This document shows positions 16,547-26,773 of a DNA stretch of 64,000 bases, one piece after another. The first letter of the stretch is position 1. Every line of letters starts with the position of its first letter. Below the pieces are notes generated by a model. That model worked only from the letters and a program-made list of their open reading frames with translations. It was not told the origin of the DNA and did no database searches. The stretch spans positions 1-64,000 of the forward strand of contig NZ_DATGLN010000075.1 of the NCBI RefSeq assembly GCF_035294165.1, in the 5' to 3' direction. The stretch is from Chthonomonas sp035294165 (lineage in GTDB: Bacteria > Armatimonadota > Chthonomonadetes > Chthonomonadales > Chthonomonadaceae). A program made the position numbers and the translations under genes.

Positions 16547-18625
16547 TCACACTTCTAAGTTTGCGAAGCGGTCGGCTGAGGTTGGAGTCTCTTCTTGGGT
16601 ATAGCCCGGCTCGCCGGCCACAAAGCGATGATACTGGGCGAGTGCCCACAGCGGGAAGTAATGCCGATAGAAGTGATAGCGCAGGTAGAAGACACGCGGA
16701 AAACCGGTTCCGGTGAACCACTCTTCTTGCCAGGTGCCATCGTCGGTTTGGTTTTTCAAGAGATACTCGATGCCGCGTTGGACGGCACAACTTGAAAGGT
16801 CGCCGGCGTTAAAAAGCCCCATAAGTGCCCAAGCGGTTTGGGAGGGCGTAGAGGGGCCGGTGGCTTTGGGGTGACCGGGTTCGTAGCTTTGGCAGCTCTC
16901 TCCCCAACCGCCGTCTTCGTTCTGCACGGAGTGCAGCCAGCGAACGGCACGTTGAATGCGCTCCGAGCGCATATCCTCTCCGATGCGGGCCAGTCCACGT
17001 AGCACCTGCCATGTACCGTAGAGGTAGTTCACGCCCCAGCGGCCAAACCACGAGCCATCCTCTTCTTGTTCTCGATAGAGATAGGCGATGGCGCGTTTCA
17101 CGCGTGGGTCGGTTTTGCCGATGCCGTAGTAGGAGCACATCTCCAGAACGCGGGCCGTGATGTCCGCCGAAGAGGGGTCGAGCATCGCATTATGATCGGC
17201 ATAGGGCACGTATTGGAAAAGCACACGATTGTTGTCTTTGTCAAAGCTAGCCCATCCGCCATCTCGATTCTGCATAGCGAACACCCAATTAAGGCCTTTG
17301 CGCATCGCCTCACGTACCGGAGGGGGCGCTTCTGTCCACGGGCGCCCATCATGGCAATAGGTTTTATAGAGGGCCATCAGCACCATGATGGTATCGTCTA
17401 CATCAGGGTAGAACTCGTTTTCCTTTTCGAAATACCATCCACCCGGCTCTACATTGCGCACTTTGACAGCCCAGTCGCCCTTTTTGCGGGTCTGTTTACT
17501 GAGCAACCATTCGGCTGCTTTGCGAATCTCCTCGCTTTCAGGAGAGTAGCCGCTATCGAGCAGCGCGTTAAGGGAGATGGCCGTATCCCAAACAGGTGAG
17601 ACACAGGGTTGAAGGCGAATGGTGTCGCCCTCTTCGATCTCGAAAGCCGCAAGCTCCTTTAGCTCTTTTTGGATAGCCGGGTGGTCGTCCGGTAACCCCA
17701 TGCATTTGTAGGCCATAATGGCGTGGGTCATCGCCGGAAAGATGGCCCCTAGCCCCCCGCTATTCTCCTCCCGCTCCAAAAGCCACTGTAAGCAGCGTTG
17801 CAGCGCTAGCTTGCGAAACGGTTTGATGGGGCTAGCATGGTAGAGCTTCAAGATTTTATCCACAACCAAAAAGACGTTACGCCAGGTAATGGGGCGGCTA
17901 TCCCACGGCAGTTGCATCCGTTTGCGGTTTTTCCCACCCACAAAAAGCTCATCAATGGTGGCGTGGGCAGGTATGGGGCGATAGGGCCGCAGTGCGTTGA
18001 TAACAGAGAGCGGTACAAGAATGGCACGCGACCACGAAGACATCTCATAGATGTTGAAGTAGAACCATTTCGGCATGAGAATGAGTTCTGGAGGGATGAC
18101 AGGAACACCGTACCAGTCGTACTGCCCGAAAATGGAGAGATAGAGCTTGGTGAAGGTGTTGCAGTGGGTCACTCCACCCAGCGACAAAATGGCACGGCGG
18201 GCGCGAATCATGAACGGCTCGCTTTCGCTGAAACCGGCCAATTTACAGGCGAAGTAGGCCTTTACCGATGCGCTGACCTCGGGTGGCCCCCCCGGATAGA
18301 TAGCCCAATAACCTTCTGGATGTTGCTTGCTGCGAATGTAGTTGGCGAGTTTACGAAACTTCTCCGGGTCGTTCTTGCCCAGGAACTGTAGCAGGAGAAT
18401 GTACTCGCTTTCCAAAATCGTGTCGCCTTCTAGTTCTGCCACCCAGTGGCCATCGGGCTGTTGGCGATCACGCAGGTAGTGAATGGCGCCGCGAAGAGCC
18501 TGACGGATCGCTTCTAAGGAGATAGTGGAGGTAAGATGGCCATTAAGAACGGAGTGTGTGTGTACAGCAGAAGGGACAATCGCCTCTACAGATTCGGTTT
18601 CCGCGTGATCCAGTCGTGTTTTCAA
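16547..18625 (-). CDS. shc: Squalene-hopene cyclase
   Basis: A 692-residue class II triterpene cyclase that folds squalene into hopene at the membrane, the entry to hopanoids. The catalytic DxDD motif is present (YPDVDDTIMVLMALY) and several QW repeats are visible, for example QNRDGGWASF, QEEDGSWFGRWGVNYLYGT and QNEDGGWGES. The start appears to be TTG at 18625, since the only in-frame ATG candidates are far inside the protein. A consensus promoter lies about 190 bases upstream. No squalene synthase or other hopanoid genes are adjacent. Length is slightly above the usual 630-650 residues, mainly at the N-terminus. Confidence 0.95.
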   Translation of the reverse strand: MKTRLDHAETESVEAIVPSAVHTHSVLNGHLTSTISLEAIRQALRGAIHYLRDRQQPDGHWVAELEGDTILESEYILLLQFLGKNDPEKFRKLANYIRSKQHPEGYWAIYPGGPPEVSASVKAYFACKLAGFSESEPFMIRARRAILSLGGVTHCNTFTKLYLSIFGQYDWYGVPVIPPELILMPKWFYFNIYEMSSWSRAILVPLSVINALRPYRPIPAHATIDELFVGGKNRKRMQLPWDSRPITWRNVFLVVDKILKLYHASPIKPFRKLALQRCLQWLLEREENSGGLGAIFPAMTHAIMAYKCMGLPDDHPAIQKELKELAAFEIEEGDTIRLQPCVSPVWDTAISLNALLDSGYSPESEEIRKAAEWLLSKQTRKKGDWAVKVRNVEPGGWYFEKENEFYPDVDDTIMVLMALYKTYCHDGRPWTEAPPPVREAMRKGLNWVFAMQNRDGGWASFDKDNNRVLFQYVPYADHNAMLDPSSADITARVLEMCSYYGIGKTDPRVKRAIAYLYREQEEDGSWFGRWGVNYLYGTWQVLRGLARIGEDMRSERIQRAVRWLHSVQNEDGGWGESCQSYEPGHPKATGPSTPSQTAWALMGLFNAGDLSSCAVQRGIEYLLKNQTDDGTWQEEWFTGTGFPRVFYLRYHFYRHYFPLWALAQYHRFVAGEPGYTQEETPTSADRFANLEV

Positions 18626-18817
18626 AGAGTCACCACCCCTAATTTAGCGTTAATATACTGTCTGTCTTGATTTTGCCCCGTCGCCATCTCTGCGAAAGAC
18701 TCCATTCTTACTTTTCCTCGTGGACGGGGAGGGACTGCGAAAGTGACATTCGTGCGTTAGGTATGCCTTCGCAAATGAAACCAACCGATTGCAGCACATA
18801 GGCTGCGCCGCAAAACT

Positions 18818-18847
18818 ATTGTATGCTTCATACGGTTCCTTTGTCAA
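18818..18847 (-). promoter_or_regulatory. Promoter upstream of squalene-hopene cyclase
   Basis: Minus-strand TTGACA (18842-18847), an 18-base spacer and TACAAT (18818-18823). Expected transcription start is near 18811, giving a leader of about 185 bases before the TTG start of shc. Confidence 0.65.
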
Positions 18848-18904
18848 GTTTTTGGGCTGATTTTGTGAGAATTCCTGCTCGATAGATATTGGGAGGCCGG
18901 CAAG

Positions 18905-20581
18905 TTAAGGCTGCCCCGCCGTGCCATAAAGAGGATTGGCGGTAGACATACCTCCCGAAGCGGTATTCGATGTGTTGCTGCCGTTGGCCGGAGTGGGCAG
19001 GGGCAAGTAGGGCATAAGGTCAACTATTGACGAGATGCAGATACGTTGTCCGTCAACCAGCACTTCTGCGCGCGCATAAACCTGCCCGGCAGAGACGGCA
19101 TCTATTGGAATCTCTTTAAGGGGCACGGCGGTATTCCAGGTAAAGGGCTGTGGATCGGAGTTGACCGTTAACTGGGCCGCTATGCCAAGCTGCCCATTCG
19201 ACGTAACGTAGGTGTAGTTGCTGGGGTCGGCGGCGAGGAGAGGCACAAGCGCTTTGTCGTCACGATAAAAATAGACGGCTATAGTAGCGATCGCGCCGAA
19301 ATGTCCTACGATGCTTCCGCTAACGGTAAGCGGCAACACCGCGTTATTCGGTTTCTGAAGAGCCTGTTGGGGCGCTAGGGTTACCGTAGAGGTATCTATC
19401 AACGGTTGCGGTGGTGGGGTCGTTGGTTCAACGGGGACGGTTGTGAGGGGATTCATGGTGGAGTTACTCGGCGGGGACGTATCCGTTATAGGTGGGGCAG
19501 GGGTAGAGGGCACCTGAGTGGTGACGACGACGGCAGGTTTCGCCTCTTTATGGGGCTGGTGCGTTACGGCGATAACTACACCGACTAACCCGACGACGAT
19601 GATCACACCCACGACGATACCCAACAGTGCCCATTTCTTGGTAGTGGATTCAAGACCACTTGATGCAAGAGGAGCAGAAGCCAAATGTCCCCCAATGCCG
19701 CTGCTTGGAGGGTAGGAACCCGATAAAGAGCCGGAGAGCGCGATCTCTTTTTGAATATTCTCCAGAGCCTCTTTCACTTCGCGCGCGGTTTGCGGCCGTG
19801 ATTCCGGTTCTAGGGCAAGGCAAGCGGTGATGAGCCTATCAAGGCTTTCCGGCACACTGGGATTGAGGCTACGCACAGAGGGAAATTTGAAGGGTTGGGA
19901 AGCCGGATCGTGGCCTGTTAAAAGGTGATGAAGGGTTGCCCCAAGCGCATAGATATCGGAGCGCATGTCGGTTTGGCGCTTACCGAACTGTTCAGGTGGC
20001 GAGTAGCCCACACTCCCCAGCAAGGCGGTATCGCGAGAGGCGCCCGGCTGAAAACGGCGAGCAATGCCGAAGTCAATGAGGCAGATGCTACCGTCGGCCC
20101 GCAGCATGACGTTGGAAGGTTTGAGGTCGCGAAAGATGATAGGAGGGTCTTGACGGTGTAAGTAGTCAAGCACATCGGCTATCTGGATTCCCCAAGCCAC
20201 TACCTTGGCCACATCGAGGTGGGTGCGTTCTTGATTGCGCAGAAACGCCTCCAAGGTAACGCCTTCGATGTACTCCATAACGAGGTAGAACTTATCGTTT
20301 TCGATGAAGGCATCGGTTACTTTGGGCAGGTTCGGATGATGGAGCTGCACGAGAACTTGTGCCTCATGCAGCACGGTCTCCTGCTCCTTAGGCTCTTGCT
20401 CCGAACTGCTGGCCTTAGGCAGGCGCACCTCTTTAATCGCCACAAGCGTATTGAGGTGAAGGTGCTCCGCCATATAAACGGTGCCCATGCCCCCTTTGCC
20501 CAATATGCGTAGGATGCGGTAGCGCTCGTTAAGAATATCGCCTGTTTTCAACCGCTCCCAAGCGACCTGTTCACCCGACAT
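18905..20581 (-). CDS. Membrane Ser/Thr protein kinase (PknB-like)
   Basis: A 558-residue eukaryote-type kinase. The kinase domain spans about residues 20-285 with the glycine loop LGKGGMGTVYMA, the ATP lysine in VAIKEV, the catalytic loop IIFRDLKPSNVM (Phe in place of the His of HRD, common in bacterial members), DFGIARRF and the activation segment with SPPEQFG. A single membrane segment follows (WALLGIVVGVIIVVGLVGVV), then a Thr/Pro-rich linker and an extracytoplasmic beta-rich domain with no PASTA repeats. This is a one-pass receptor kinase; its ligand and targets are unknown. It lies between shc and a secreted glycosidase-like gene on the same strand. Confidence 0.9.
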   Translation of the reverse strand: MSGEQVAWERLKTGDILNERYRILRILGKGGMGTVYMAEHLHLNTLVAIKEVRLPKASSSEQEPKEQETVLHEAQVLVQLHHPNLPKVTDAFIENDKFYLVMEYIEGVTLEAFLRNQERTHLDVAKVVAWGIQIADVLDYLHRQDPPIIFRDLKPSNVMLRADGSICLIDFGIARRFQPGASRDTALLGSVGYSPPEQFGKRQTDMRSDIYALGATLHHLLTGHDPASQPFKFPSVRSLNPSVPESLDRLITACLALEPESRPQTAREVKEALENIQKEIALSGSLSGSYPPSSGIGGHLASAPLASSGLESTTKKWALLGIVVGVIIVVGLVGVVIAVTHQPHKEAKPAVVVTTQVPSTPAPPITDTSPPSNSTMNPLTTVPVEPTTPPPQPLIDTSTVTLAPQQALQKPNNAVLPLTVSGSIVGHFGAIATIAVYFYRDDKALVPLLAADPSNYTYVTSNGQLGIAAQLTVNSDPQPFTWNTAVPLKEIPIDAVSAGQVYARAEVLVDGQRICISSIVDLMPYLPLPTPANGSNTSNTASGGMSTANPLYGTAGQP

Positions 20582-20657
20582 ACGATATATAACTCCGAAG
20601 AACCATTACCTCCTCTTTTCACCGTTGAGGGTGCTACTTCCTGCTAAAATACGGAAT

Positions 20658-23162
20658 TTAGTTGGGATAGCGTATCAGCAGCACCCAGTCCTGTGAATCG
20701 GGGGTACGAAAAACGCGTTTTTGCCCTCCACTGAAGCGAAATGTGTTGACAATGGAATCGGTTCTCGGGTTAAACCAAGCCGCTTCGAGTTGGCCAGTTG
20801 CTTCCAGCAGATCGAGTTGCACCGCACCACCGGTAGGAAAATAGACCACGTAGAACCAGCCTGGGTTGGCCAACACGTGGATATCCGGAGGAAGTTGGCC
20901 GCCATTGGGTGCAGAAAGCAGGTCATCGTGAGGGCGTAGCAGCCAGTAGGAGACCATCTTGAAGAGATGGGCGCAGGCGAGGCTCTGGGTGATGATAGGC
21001 GAGATTGCGTTACCTTCATAAAGCGGAGCCGATTCTGCAACCCAGTACCCACCGGAAAGCCGTGTTTCCCATAGTCGCCTTCGCGTCTCATCCGGGGAGG
21101 AGGCAACATCGCAGATGACGATGGGCTTTCGGTAGGTCTGATCGGCGGCTACCGAGAGCAGGTTCCCCCCGCTGATGGTAATGATGTCGAGATCATGCAC
21201 CTGGGCGCTCGGCGTTTGCGCCGCCACAAACCGCTCCATAGCAAGCTCTTGCTCATCCGCGTTGGTGTTGTTGGGCCAAAGGGGCATTCCCGCCGGCGAA
21301 CTGATAAAAATGGCGCCGTCGGAGGTGTTCTCTTCGGATGGCATGGCCGGAAATTGGGGAGCCGATGGCAAGGAGTTGATGCCGGGCAAAATAGCTGTGA
21401 TCGGGTGCTGCTCGATGTCGTACTTATGGGTAAGCTCAATAAGGTTTTGGAGTAGGTCTTGCACATCGCTGGAGAAGCCGGAGGAAGCATCGAGCAGATT
21501 CCAGCAAATGTTGTAGGCAGAATAGCGCGCCACCACATAGCTCCAGAAGCGCTGCAACTGTTCGGCACTCATGGTTTTAAGCAGGGGCGAATCGGCCCGG
21601 CCCAAGCCAATATCGGGCACTATACCCAGAAGATTGCAGGCGCGTACCTTTGCATCGAGCATTTGAAAAAAGGTGGGATTGATGGCGTCCGGGTTGTCGT
21701 TAATCAGTGCCTGCGAGCCGGTATCCAGCACCCAAGTGCCCATAAGGCGGTTCACACTAAGGTCGTGCAGTTTTTGCAGGGTGGTAAGCACATCCGTCCC
21801 CGTTTGTGGTGGATCGTCCGTCGAACTTGATGTGAGAGAGGTCGTTGCCGCTGTTTTCGGCGCAGTGTTAGGTATAGGCTTTGTAGAGGTACCGGACGTG
21901 AGGGAAAACCAAACGGGCACAGGCAGAAAGTGCCCACCTCCGGCATAACGGAACTCGCGCGGGTTTTCTGGGTCTACAATCAGAAAACCGTCAATCTCTC
22001 TGGCCTCCGTAATGCAGGTAAAGCGCCCTACCTGACCGTTAAGCCCAGGGTCGTTAGAGAGCGTCTTCCACTGCCAATCGCCTATGAGTGTGGGGGCAAT
22101 GCGCACGCGCCAGGTTTGCCCACCGTCCCAAAATCCGGGAACCGTAACGACCTGTCCATCCGGGCGGCTAAACTGCACCTCGAACTGTACCTGAGTATAG
22201 GGGTTGGTATAGTGCCCGGAAGCATACAGAGTGATCTCCTGTAGGCTGTAGGCCGGAACGCGCGGAGCCGGCGGAGGCGAAAAATCGTTTTGTGCGACAC
22301 CAAAGAGGGTGGTGCCGGGAGCAAAGACCACCGGAGTCCCAAAATCGGCCACATAGATGCGCCCCTCTTTAAGGTCAATTACGTAGCCGTGCGCGGTGTT
22401 GGAGTAGAGAATGAGGTAGTAGGGGTTCTTGGCAGAATCGTAAGCAAGCGCATGTAGTTCACTCCATCCATCCGATTTCCAGCCATTATTGGGAGTTACA
22501 TTCACCTGATGAAGTGGGGTTACTTGCAGATCGGTAAGGACGCGCTCCGGTTTTTGATCGGTCTGAGCCGCAGGCTGTGCAAAGCTCGCATGGTCGGCAG
22601 TCCAAAGGGGTAGTCGTGGGATGGTTCCTCCTTGCGTAGTCCAATTCCTGTAGGTGAAGCTAGGGCCGGTATAGATGGGTGGAGCGGGAAGCTGCAGCGT
22701 AGGCAGTGGTGTAGGAGGGGGTAGAGGAACTTGGGGCGGTACAGAGTAGTCCCCTCGAAAATGGACTCCGTTGAGCTGGGTGCCAGGATAGCGGTAGAGC
22801 CAGCAGTAGAAGTCATTGCCCGTATCGTTAAGATAGCACCAAAGAATGGCGAAGCTCTGCTGACTACGCGCTAGAAACCAAACGAGATAGTGCGCATAGC
22901 CCACAGGGCCGCTATCTACGCGCAAGAGGGTGAGGGGATATACGATGCGCTGTCCACTCGAAGGCTCTATCTGGGTAAGGGTGCCGCTCGTGCCGTTCCA
23001 GGCGATCTGGTAGAAGTCACTTTGTGCTTGGATATGCAATGTCTGTTGATCGGCAGAAGGAACGATGTTTTGAGCTGCGAGTGCAGCAGTTCCTCTGCTC
23101 CAAGCGAGCAGACCCAAAGCGAGCAGGGCAACAAACCATCGGCTAACCGTCTGAAAAATCAT
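20658..23162 (-). CDS. Secreted DUF5060/DUF4038-type glycoside hydrolase-like protein
   Basis: An 834-residue exported protein (signal peptide MIFQTVSRWFVALLALGLLAWSRG...). The N-terminal 300 residues look like a beta-sandwich with no recognised family. A DUF5060 domain follows (ASGHYTNPYTQVQFEVQF, GFWDGGQTWRVRIAPTLIGDW), the module usually found in front of DUF4038/GH140-like TIM barrels. The next part (from VDPENPREFRYAGGGHFLPV onward, through the WNLLDASSGF block) fits that barrel loosely. Catalytic residues cannot be placed with confidence. The start ATG follows AAAGGA. Degradation of plant cell-wall side chains is a reasonable but unproven guess. Confidence 0.65.
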   Translation of the reverse strand: MIFQTVSRWFVALLALGLLAWSRGTAALAAQNIVPSADQQTLHIQAQSDFYQIAWNGTSGTLTQIEPSSGQRIVYPLTLLRVDSGPVGYAHYLVWFLARSQQSFAILWCYLNDTGNDFYCWLYRYPGTQLNGVHFRGDYSVPPQVPLPPPTPLPTLQLPAPPIYTGPSFTYRNWTTQGGTIPRLPLWTADHASFAQPAAQTDQKPERVLTDLQVTPLHQVNVTPNNGWKSDGWSELHALAYDSAKNPYYLILYSNTAHGYVIDLKEGRIYVADFGTPVVFAPGTTLFGVAQNDFSPPPAPRVPAYSLQEITLYASGHYTNPYTQVQFEVQFSRPDGQVVTVPGFWDGGQTWRVRIAPTLIGDWQWKTLSNDPGLNGQVGRFTCITEAREIDGFLIVDPENPREFRYAGGGHFLPVPVWFSLTSGTSTKPIPNTAPKTAATTSLTSSSTDDPPQTGTDVLTTLQKLHDLSVNRLMGTWVLDTGSQALINDNPDAINPTFFQMLDAKVRACNLLGIVPDIGLGRADSPLLKTMSAEQLQRFWSYVVARYSAYNICWNLLDASSGFSSDVQDLLQNLIELTHKYDIEQHPITAILPGINSLPSAPQFPAMPSEENTSDGAIFISSPAGMPLWPNNTNADEQELAMERFVAAQTPSAQVHDLDIITISGGNLLSVAADQTYRKPIVICDVASSPDETRRRLWETRLSGGYWVAESAPLYEGNAISPIITQSLACAHLFKMVSYWLLRPHDDLLSAPNGGQLPPDIHVLANPGWFYVVYFPTGGAVQLDLLEATGQLEAAWFNPRTDSIVNTFRFSGGQKRVFRTPDSQDWVLLIRYPN

Positions 23163-23508
23163 TCTGCTATCCTTTCACCGCAAATTCGTAGGGTATTGCG
23201 TCGCACAGCCTCTATATATAGAATACAAAAGGAGGGGGTAAGGTTTCGCCTATTTTTACAGAGGGCTTGGGACTTCCTACGGCACGCTGCTTTCACATGT
23301 TTCTTCCGTAAGGCAGGTGGCTTATCCGGCTTTCCAGAAGAAGGGAGGGCGCGATGGCTTACCGATGGGGGCATGGTTTGAACAACGGTTTTACCTAGGG
23401 TGTCCTGAACGCCAAAGCTGAACGCACAGGATGGTGGAGATAGACCCTGCCGGAACGTTGCAAACGTGTGCACTGTGTAGGTCTTCTGCAAAAGGTTCTA
23501 AACCAAAA
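23163..23508. other. Intergenic stretch between two secreted-protein genes
   Basis: The part next to 23162 holds the AAAGGA ribosome site and an AT-rich TATATATA tract at about 23213-23220 on the minus strand, which may be the -10 region of the gene starting at 23162. The rest shows no gene I can support. Confidence 0.35.
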
Positions 23509-23535
23509 ACACGGTGCGTAGGATGCGCACCGTGT
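23509..23535 (-). terminator. Rho-independent terminator of the Gly-rich lipoprotein gene
   Basis: Ten-base arms ACACGGTGCG and CGCACCGTGT with a seven-base loop; read on the minus strand the stem is followed directly by a run of five T residues. It lies 21 bases past the stop of the lipoprotein gene. Confidence 0.85.
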
Positions 23536-23555
23536 GTGACGAGGTAAGCAGAAAT

Positions 23556-24080
23556 TTACGGACAGCCGTAGGTAGGCGCTGGCGGTGGCCCGCTCGTGGG
23601 ATAGAGCTGAACAGGGCCGGGCAGTGGGTCGGCACCCTTCTGCAGCGGATTTGGCAGGGGGAGGGGGCACGGTTTTTGGAGGTTATAGTCGTTTCCCAAA
23701 TAGCGCACGTCGAAGCTGTAGTAGCCGCTAGGCGGCGTTACGGTGAACTGTGTGGCCGTAAGCGGAACGTTATAGATGGTGAAAGAACCGTCGGAGGCAC
23801 TGCTACCCGTGAGGTTGGTTCCGATGATGCTGATGGCCGCTCCGGCAACCGGATTACCGGCGATATCGGTGACTTGGCCGGTGATGGTGGCCAGGTTAGG
23901 ATTCCCTACAGGCGGTGGGCTGCCGGAAGAGCCGGATGAGGAGCCGCCGCCACTGCCGGTGCCTGAAGCAACACCACCACCCCCGCCTCCGCAGCCGCTA
24001 AGCGCCCATGCAAGAACGAGCAGCGCGAGCACCGAGGTAAGCATAAGCCATCGTGAATAGTTTGCAACGCTTCTGAACAT
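23556..24080 (-). CDS. Lipoprotein with one carboxypeptidase-regulatory-like domain
   Basis: A 174-residue exported protein. The signal peptide ends in the lipobox LSGC, followed by a Gly/Ser-rich spacer. Residues about 65-130 form a CarboxypepD_reg-like beta-sandwich (ATITGQVTDIAGNPVAGAAISIIG, then SDGSFTIYNVP). The C-terminus is proline-rich. It is probably anchored to a membrane and acts as a surface or scaffold protein. It shares its architecture with the larger lipoprotein at 43522-45003. It is a monocistronic gene with its own promoter and terminator. Confidence 0.75.
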   Translation of the reverse strand: MFRSVANYSRWLMLTSVLALLVLAWALSGCGGGGGGVASGTGSGGGSSSGSSGSPPPVGNPNLATITGQVTDIAGNPVAGAAISIIGTNLTGSSASDGSFTIYNVPLTATQFTVTPPSGYYSFDVRYLGNDYNLQKPCPLPLPNPLQKGADPLPGPVQLYPTSGPPPAPTYGCP

Positions 24081-24212
24081 ACGAAGTCCTGCCTTTTGGT
24101 ATGTTGTTTGTTTTCGTTTTGCCGGCCGGAAAGAGCTGGCAAAACAAAACCTACACTCGCAAAGGGGGGAACGAGCGCAGATTCATCAAGAGAGGGATTT
24201 CCTACAGGTATT

Positions 24213-24241
24213 ATTATACACGCTTTCAAAGATTTCGGCAA
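24213..24241 (-). promoter_or_regulatory. Promoter of the Gly-rich lipoprotein gene
   Basis: On the minus strand TTGCCG (24236-24241), a 17-base spacer and a perfect TATAAT (24213-24218). The leader to the ATG at 24080 is about 125 bases. Confidence 0.7.
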
Positions 24242-24286
24242 GCGTTTTTGTGCGATTCTACAATCCCAAACAACATTCCGGCATCT

Positions 24287-26503
24287 TTACGAGGTCGGAA
24301 GCGCCGGCAGTCCAAGCAAAAGGCGCCCGGCAGTCTTACAAGCTTCGTTGCGTCTGCCGTGAAAGCGAATGCGCACCGCACGAGAAAGAGGAAAGTCGCT
24401 ACGCTCTATAAGGTAAGTGCCTCCGGCCACGGTTTCAAACGCGAGAATAGGCCCGGAGACCTCGGCGAGCGTTTGGCGGCCATCAAGAATGCGAACCGTA
24501 GCGCCCTCTCCCCATGGGTTTACCAGCCGACACAGACCCCCTACAAGGCTGCGAACGGCAATATAGCGCACTTTTCCCTCCAACACCTCGGCGCTCACGC
24601 GAAAACCTCCCGGCGCCGCTAAGGTAAAAGCCGCACTCCAGTGAGAGGGCAGCGATGGAAACAGGTGGATGGCCGTAGGAATTTCCCCTCCAAAACCCTC
24701 CTCCCAAGCGATTGGGTTGATGTTGGAGCGCGTGAGGGCGAGGCTTGGAAGTGACTCCTCTCGTAGCAGGAGCGACTGAATGAGCAAAAGCAGTTGAGCG
24801 CTGTAATCCAACCGAGGCACATGCATCTCTGGGGCAAGCCAGCCCTGTGGCGTTTGGTGCATCTCTTGTAGCCACTCGCGTAGCTGCATCGAGAACTCCT
24901 CTGCATTTTGACATGAAAAGGGCAGAAGTTCGTAAATGGGGTCGAAAGGCATATCCCCACCTAGTTCCTGCAAGGCCTGACGCCATTGGGCGCGCGTTTC
25001 CTCTTCATCTACATCGAGCGTTGTGCTCATCCATAACAGGGCGCGCAAGGCTCGCGAAAGCGCCGCACGCTCTCGAAAGTCCTCCTGAGCATCGCTTAAA
25101 GGGCCACCCTCCACTACCGTTTCACGCCGCTCTAGGGTGAACTGCACACAGGCGCGCAACAGGGGGTAGACGCGCTCCTTCAGCAAAAATGGATCGGGCG
25201 CGTGACGCCATAGTTGCCAAAGCAGCAGGGCCGTGTAGAGGCCATTGTTGTGCGCATCGGAAGAGACATCGAAGCTTTGCCCAAACCGATTGAATCGCTC
25301 TGGAAAATAGGCTCCGCCCAACCCCATATCGCGGCTCGTTTTGGCCGCCATGGTCGGCAAGAGACGATGATAGGTCTCCACAATAGGTACGCCGATTTCG
25401 GGATGATTGGCCACGGGCAGCGGCGCCAATAGGGTGCGCAGGGCCGTGCCGTTATAGAGAGCGGGGGTTGGGCGCCTATCCTGTTGGCTAAGCCACAGGG
25501 CGCCGTTGGGCAGGGGAGCATCGGCGCTTCGCGCACAGGCTGCGAGGTAGTAGAGGTTCAAGTACCACAGATTCTCCAAATAGGTGGCGAAAGGGTCGTA
25601 CTCGCCCCCATCGAGGCGCAGAAAAGATTTTTGCCAAAAGGCTGCCCAGTGTTGACGATGCTCTCGCAGCAGCGTGTCGTAGCCTTTAGCCATCGCCGAC
25701 TGCAGTTGGGCTCGCGCAGCACTCACCGGGTCCCCGTTGCGAGGAACGGTTGCCACCGCCGCGTAAAGGGTGAAATCACAGGAACGGCTTGGCGCTATCT
25801 CTAGATAGACTTGATGCGAGTTGCGCATCCCGGCTTTCACCTCGCGCCCTTGTACACGCACCATAAGAGCATAGCGCCTATCTGCCAGCGCCTGAAGAAT
25901 GCCTATCGTCTCTCCAAGGGCGAACAGGTGGGCCTGACGCCACAGGGAAACCTCTATACGTCGCTGCACGGTGCGTAGGCTTTGGTCTTGATACCGCAAT
26001 ACAAGCACACCGGTGTTTGCTGCTACAAATGCGGTGACTTGGCAGGAGCCGGCCGGCGAGTCGGCCATGATATGGAGAGTAGCCGAGTAGGGAGACAGGC
26101 GTTGTTCATAGCGAACCGGCTCTGCGAAAAGTGAAGGGACGCAATCTATGGCTAGCCGGCCCGCAGAAAGCAATCTCCACTGCTCGGCGGTTTTTACAAT
26201 AGGCCCACTCTGTTCAAGGGTAGTGGAAGGCTCCCAAGAGGGCAACGGATCGTCCCAAAGGTCGGCTTTTTGAAGTTGAGCGGTAAGTTTTTCCGGGCAC
26301 CATACCATGGCGCCGAGATCGCCATCCCCAAGCGGCATCGCCAAAGCGCTTAGCGTTGGCACCATATGATACACGAGGTCATGCTGCGCCATATAAGAGC
26401 TGTGGTCTACGCTGATGGTAGAGCCGTTGAAGGCCACAGCACCCTCGGATAAAAGGGGATAGGTAACGGCACGAGTAGCCGTGACGAATCGGTTGGACGA
26501 CAT
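24287..26503 (-). CDS. GH95-like/DUF5703-like six-hairpin glycosidase
   Basis: A 738-residue protein without a clear signal peptide. The N-terminal segment MPLGDGDLGAMVW resembles the PLGNGRLGAMV block of GH95 and related families. The central part (about residues 290-600) is an alpha-helical toroid with LENLWYLNLYYLAACAR, LYNGTALRTLLAPLPVANHPE and SSDAHNNGLYTALLLWQLW, and the C-terminal part is beta-rich (FPSLPSHWSAAFTLAAPGGFRVSAE), again as in GH95. Alpha-L-fucosidase or galactosidase activity is possible, but I cannot place the catalytic residues. The neighbour downstream on the plus map is an enolase-superfamily sugar-acid dehydratase in the same orientation. Confidence 0.65.
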   Translation of the reverse strand: MSSNRFVTATRAVTYPLLSEGAVAFNGSTISVDHSSYMAQHDLVYHMVPTLSALAMPLGDGDLGAMVWCPEKLTAQLQKADLWDDPLPSWEPSTTLEQSGPIVKTAEQWRLLSAGRLAIDCVPSLFAEPVRYEQRLSPYSATLHIMADSPAGSCQVTAFVAANTGVLVLRYQDQSLRTVQRRIEVSLWRQAHLFALGETIGILQALADRRYALMVRVQGREVKAGMRNSHQVYLEIAPSRSCDFTLYAAVATVPRNGDPVSAARAQLQSAMAKGYDTLLREHRQHWAAFWQKSFLRLDGGEYDPFATYLENLWYLNLYYLAACARSADAPLPNGALWLSQQDRRPTPALYNGTALRTLLAPLPVANHPEIGVPIVETYHRLLPTMAAKTSRDMGLGGAYFPERFNRFGQSFDVSSDAHNNGLYTALLLWQLWRHAPDPFLLKERVYPLLRACVQFTLERRETVVEGGPLSDAQEDFRERAALSRALRALLWMSTTLDVDEEETRAQWRQALQELGGDMPFDPIYELLPFSCQNAEEFSMQLREWLQEMHQTPQGWLAPEMHVPRLDYSAQLLLLIQSLLLREESLPSLALTRSNINPIAWEEGFGGEIPTAIHLFPSLPSHWSAAFTLAAPGGFRVSAEVLEGKVRYIAVRSLVGGLCRLVNPWGEGATVRILDGRQTLAEVSGPILAFETVAGGTYLIERSDFPLSRAVRIRFHGRRNEACKTAGRLLLGLPALPTS

Positions 26504-26773
26504 GGTAAATGGTCTCTCTATTTGGAATAAGCCCTGTTAATGCTATCGGAATTTCGGGGCAAATTTTCTAGAGCTAGATAGGTGATCTGAGCGTTTCGAG
26601 CAGAATGTGGAGACAGTGCACACCATATACGGAGAACACTTTGTGCGGATGTAACGGCTCTATTTACGTGGGGCTTCGGCAGCCTTTTGGGTAGGAACAC
26701 ATGGCGTGCACCAAACCTTTGTGAACAAGGACGCTTTCTTCTAGAGGGCATAGGGGAAAGGAGAAAGGCCCAT

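Noticed and set aside
16371..16790. Open frame overlapping the end of squalene-hopene cyclase
   Set aside because: It is in another frame of the cyclase gene and has no independent support.
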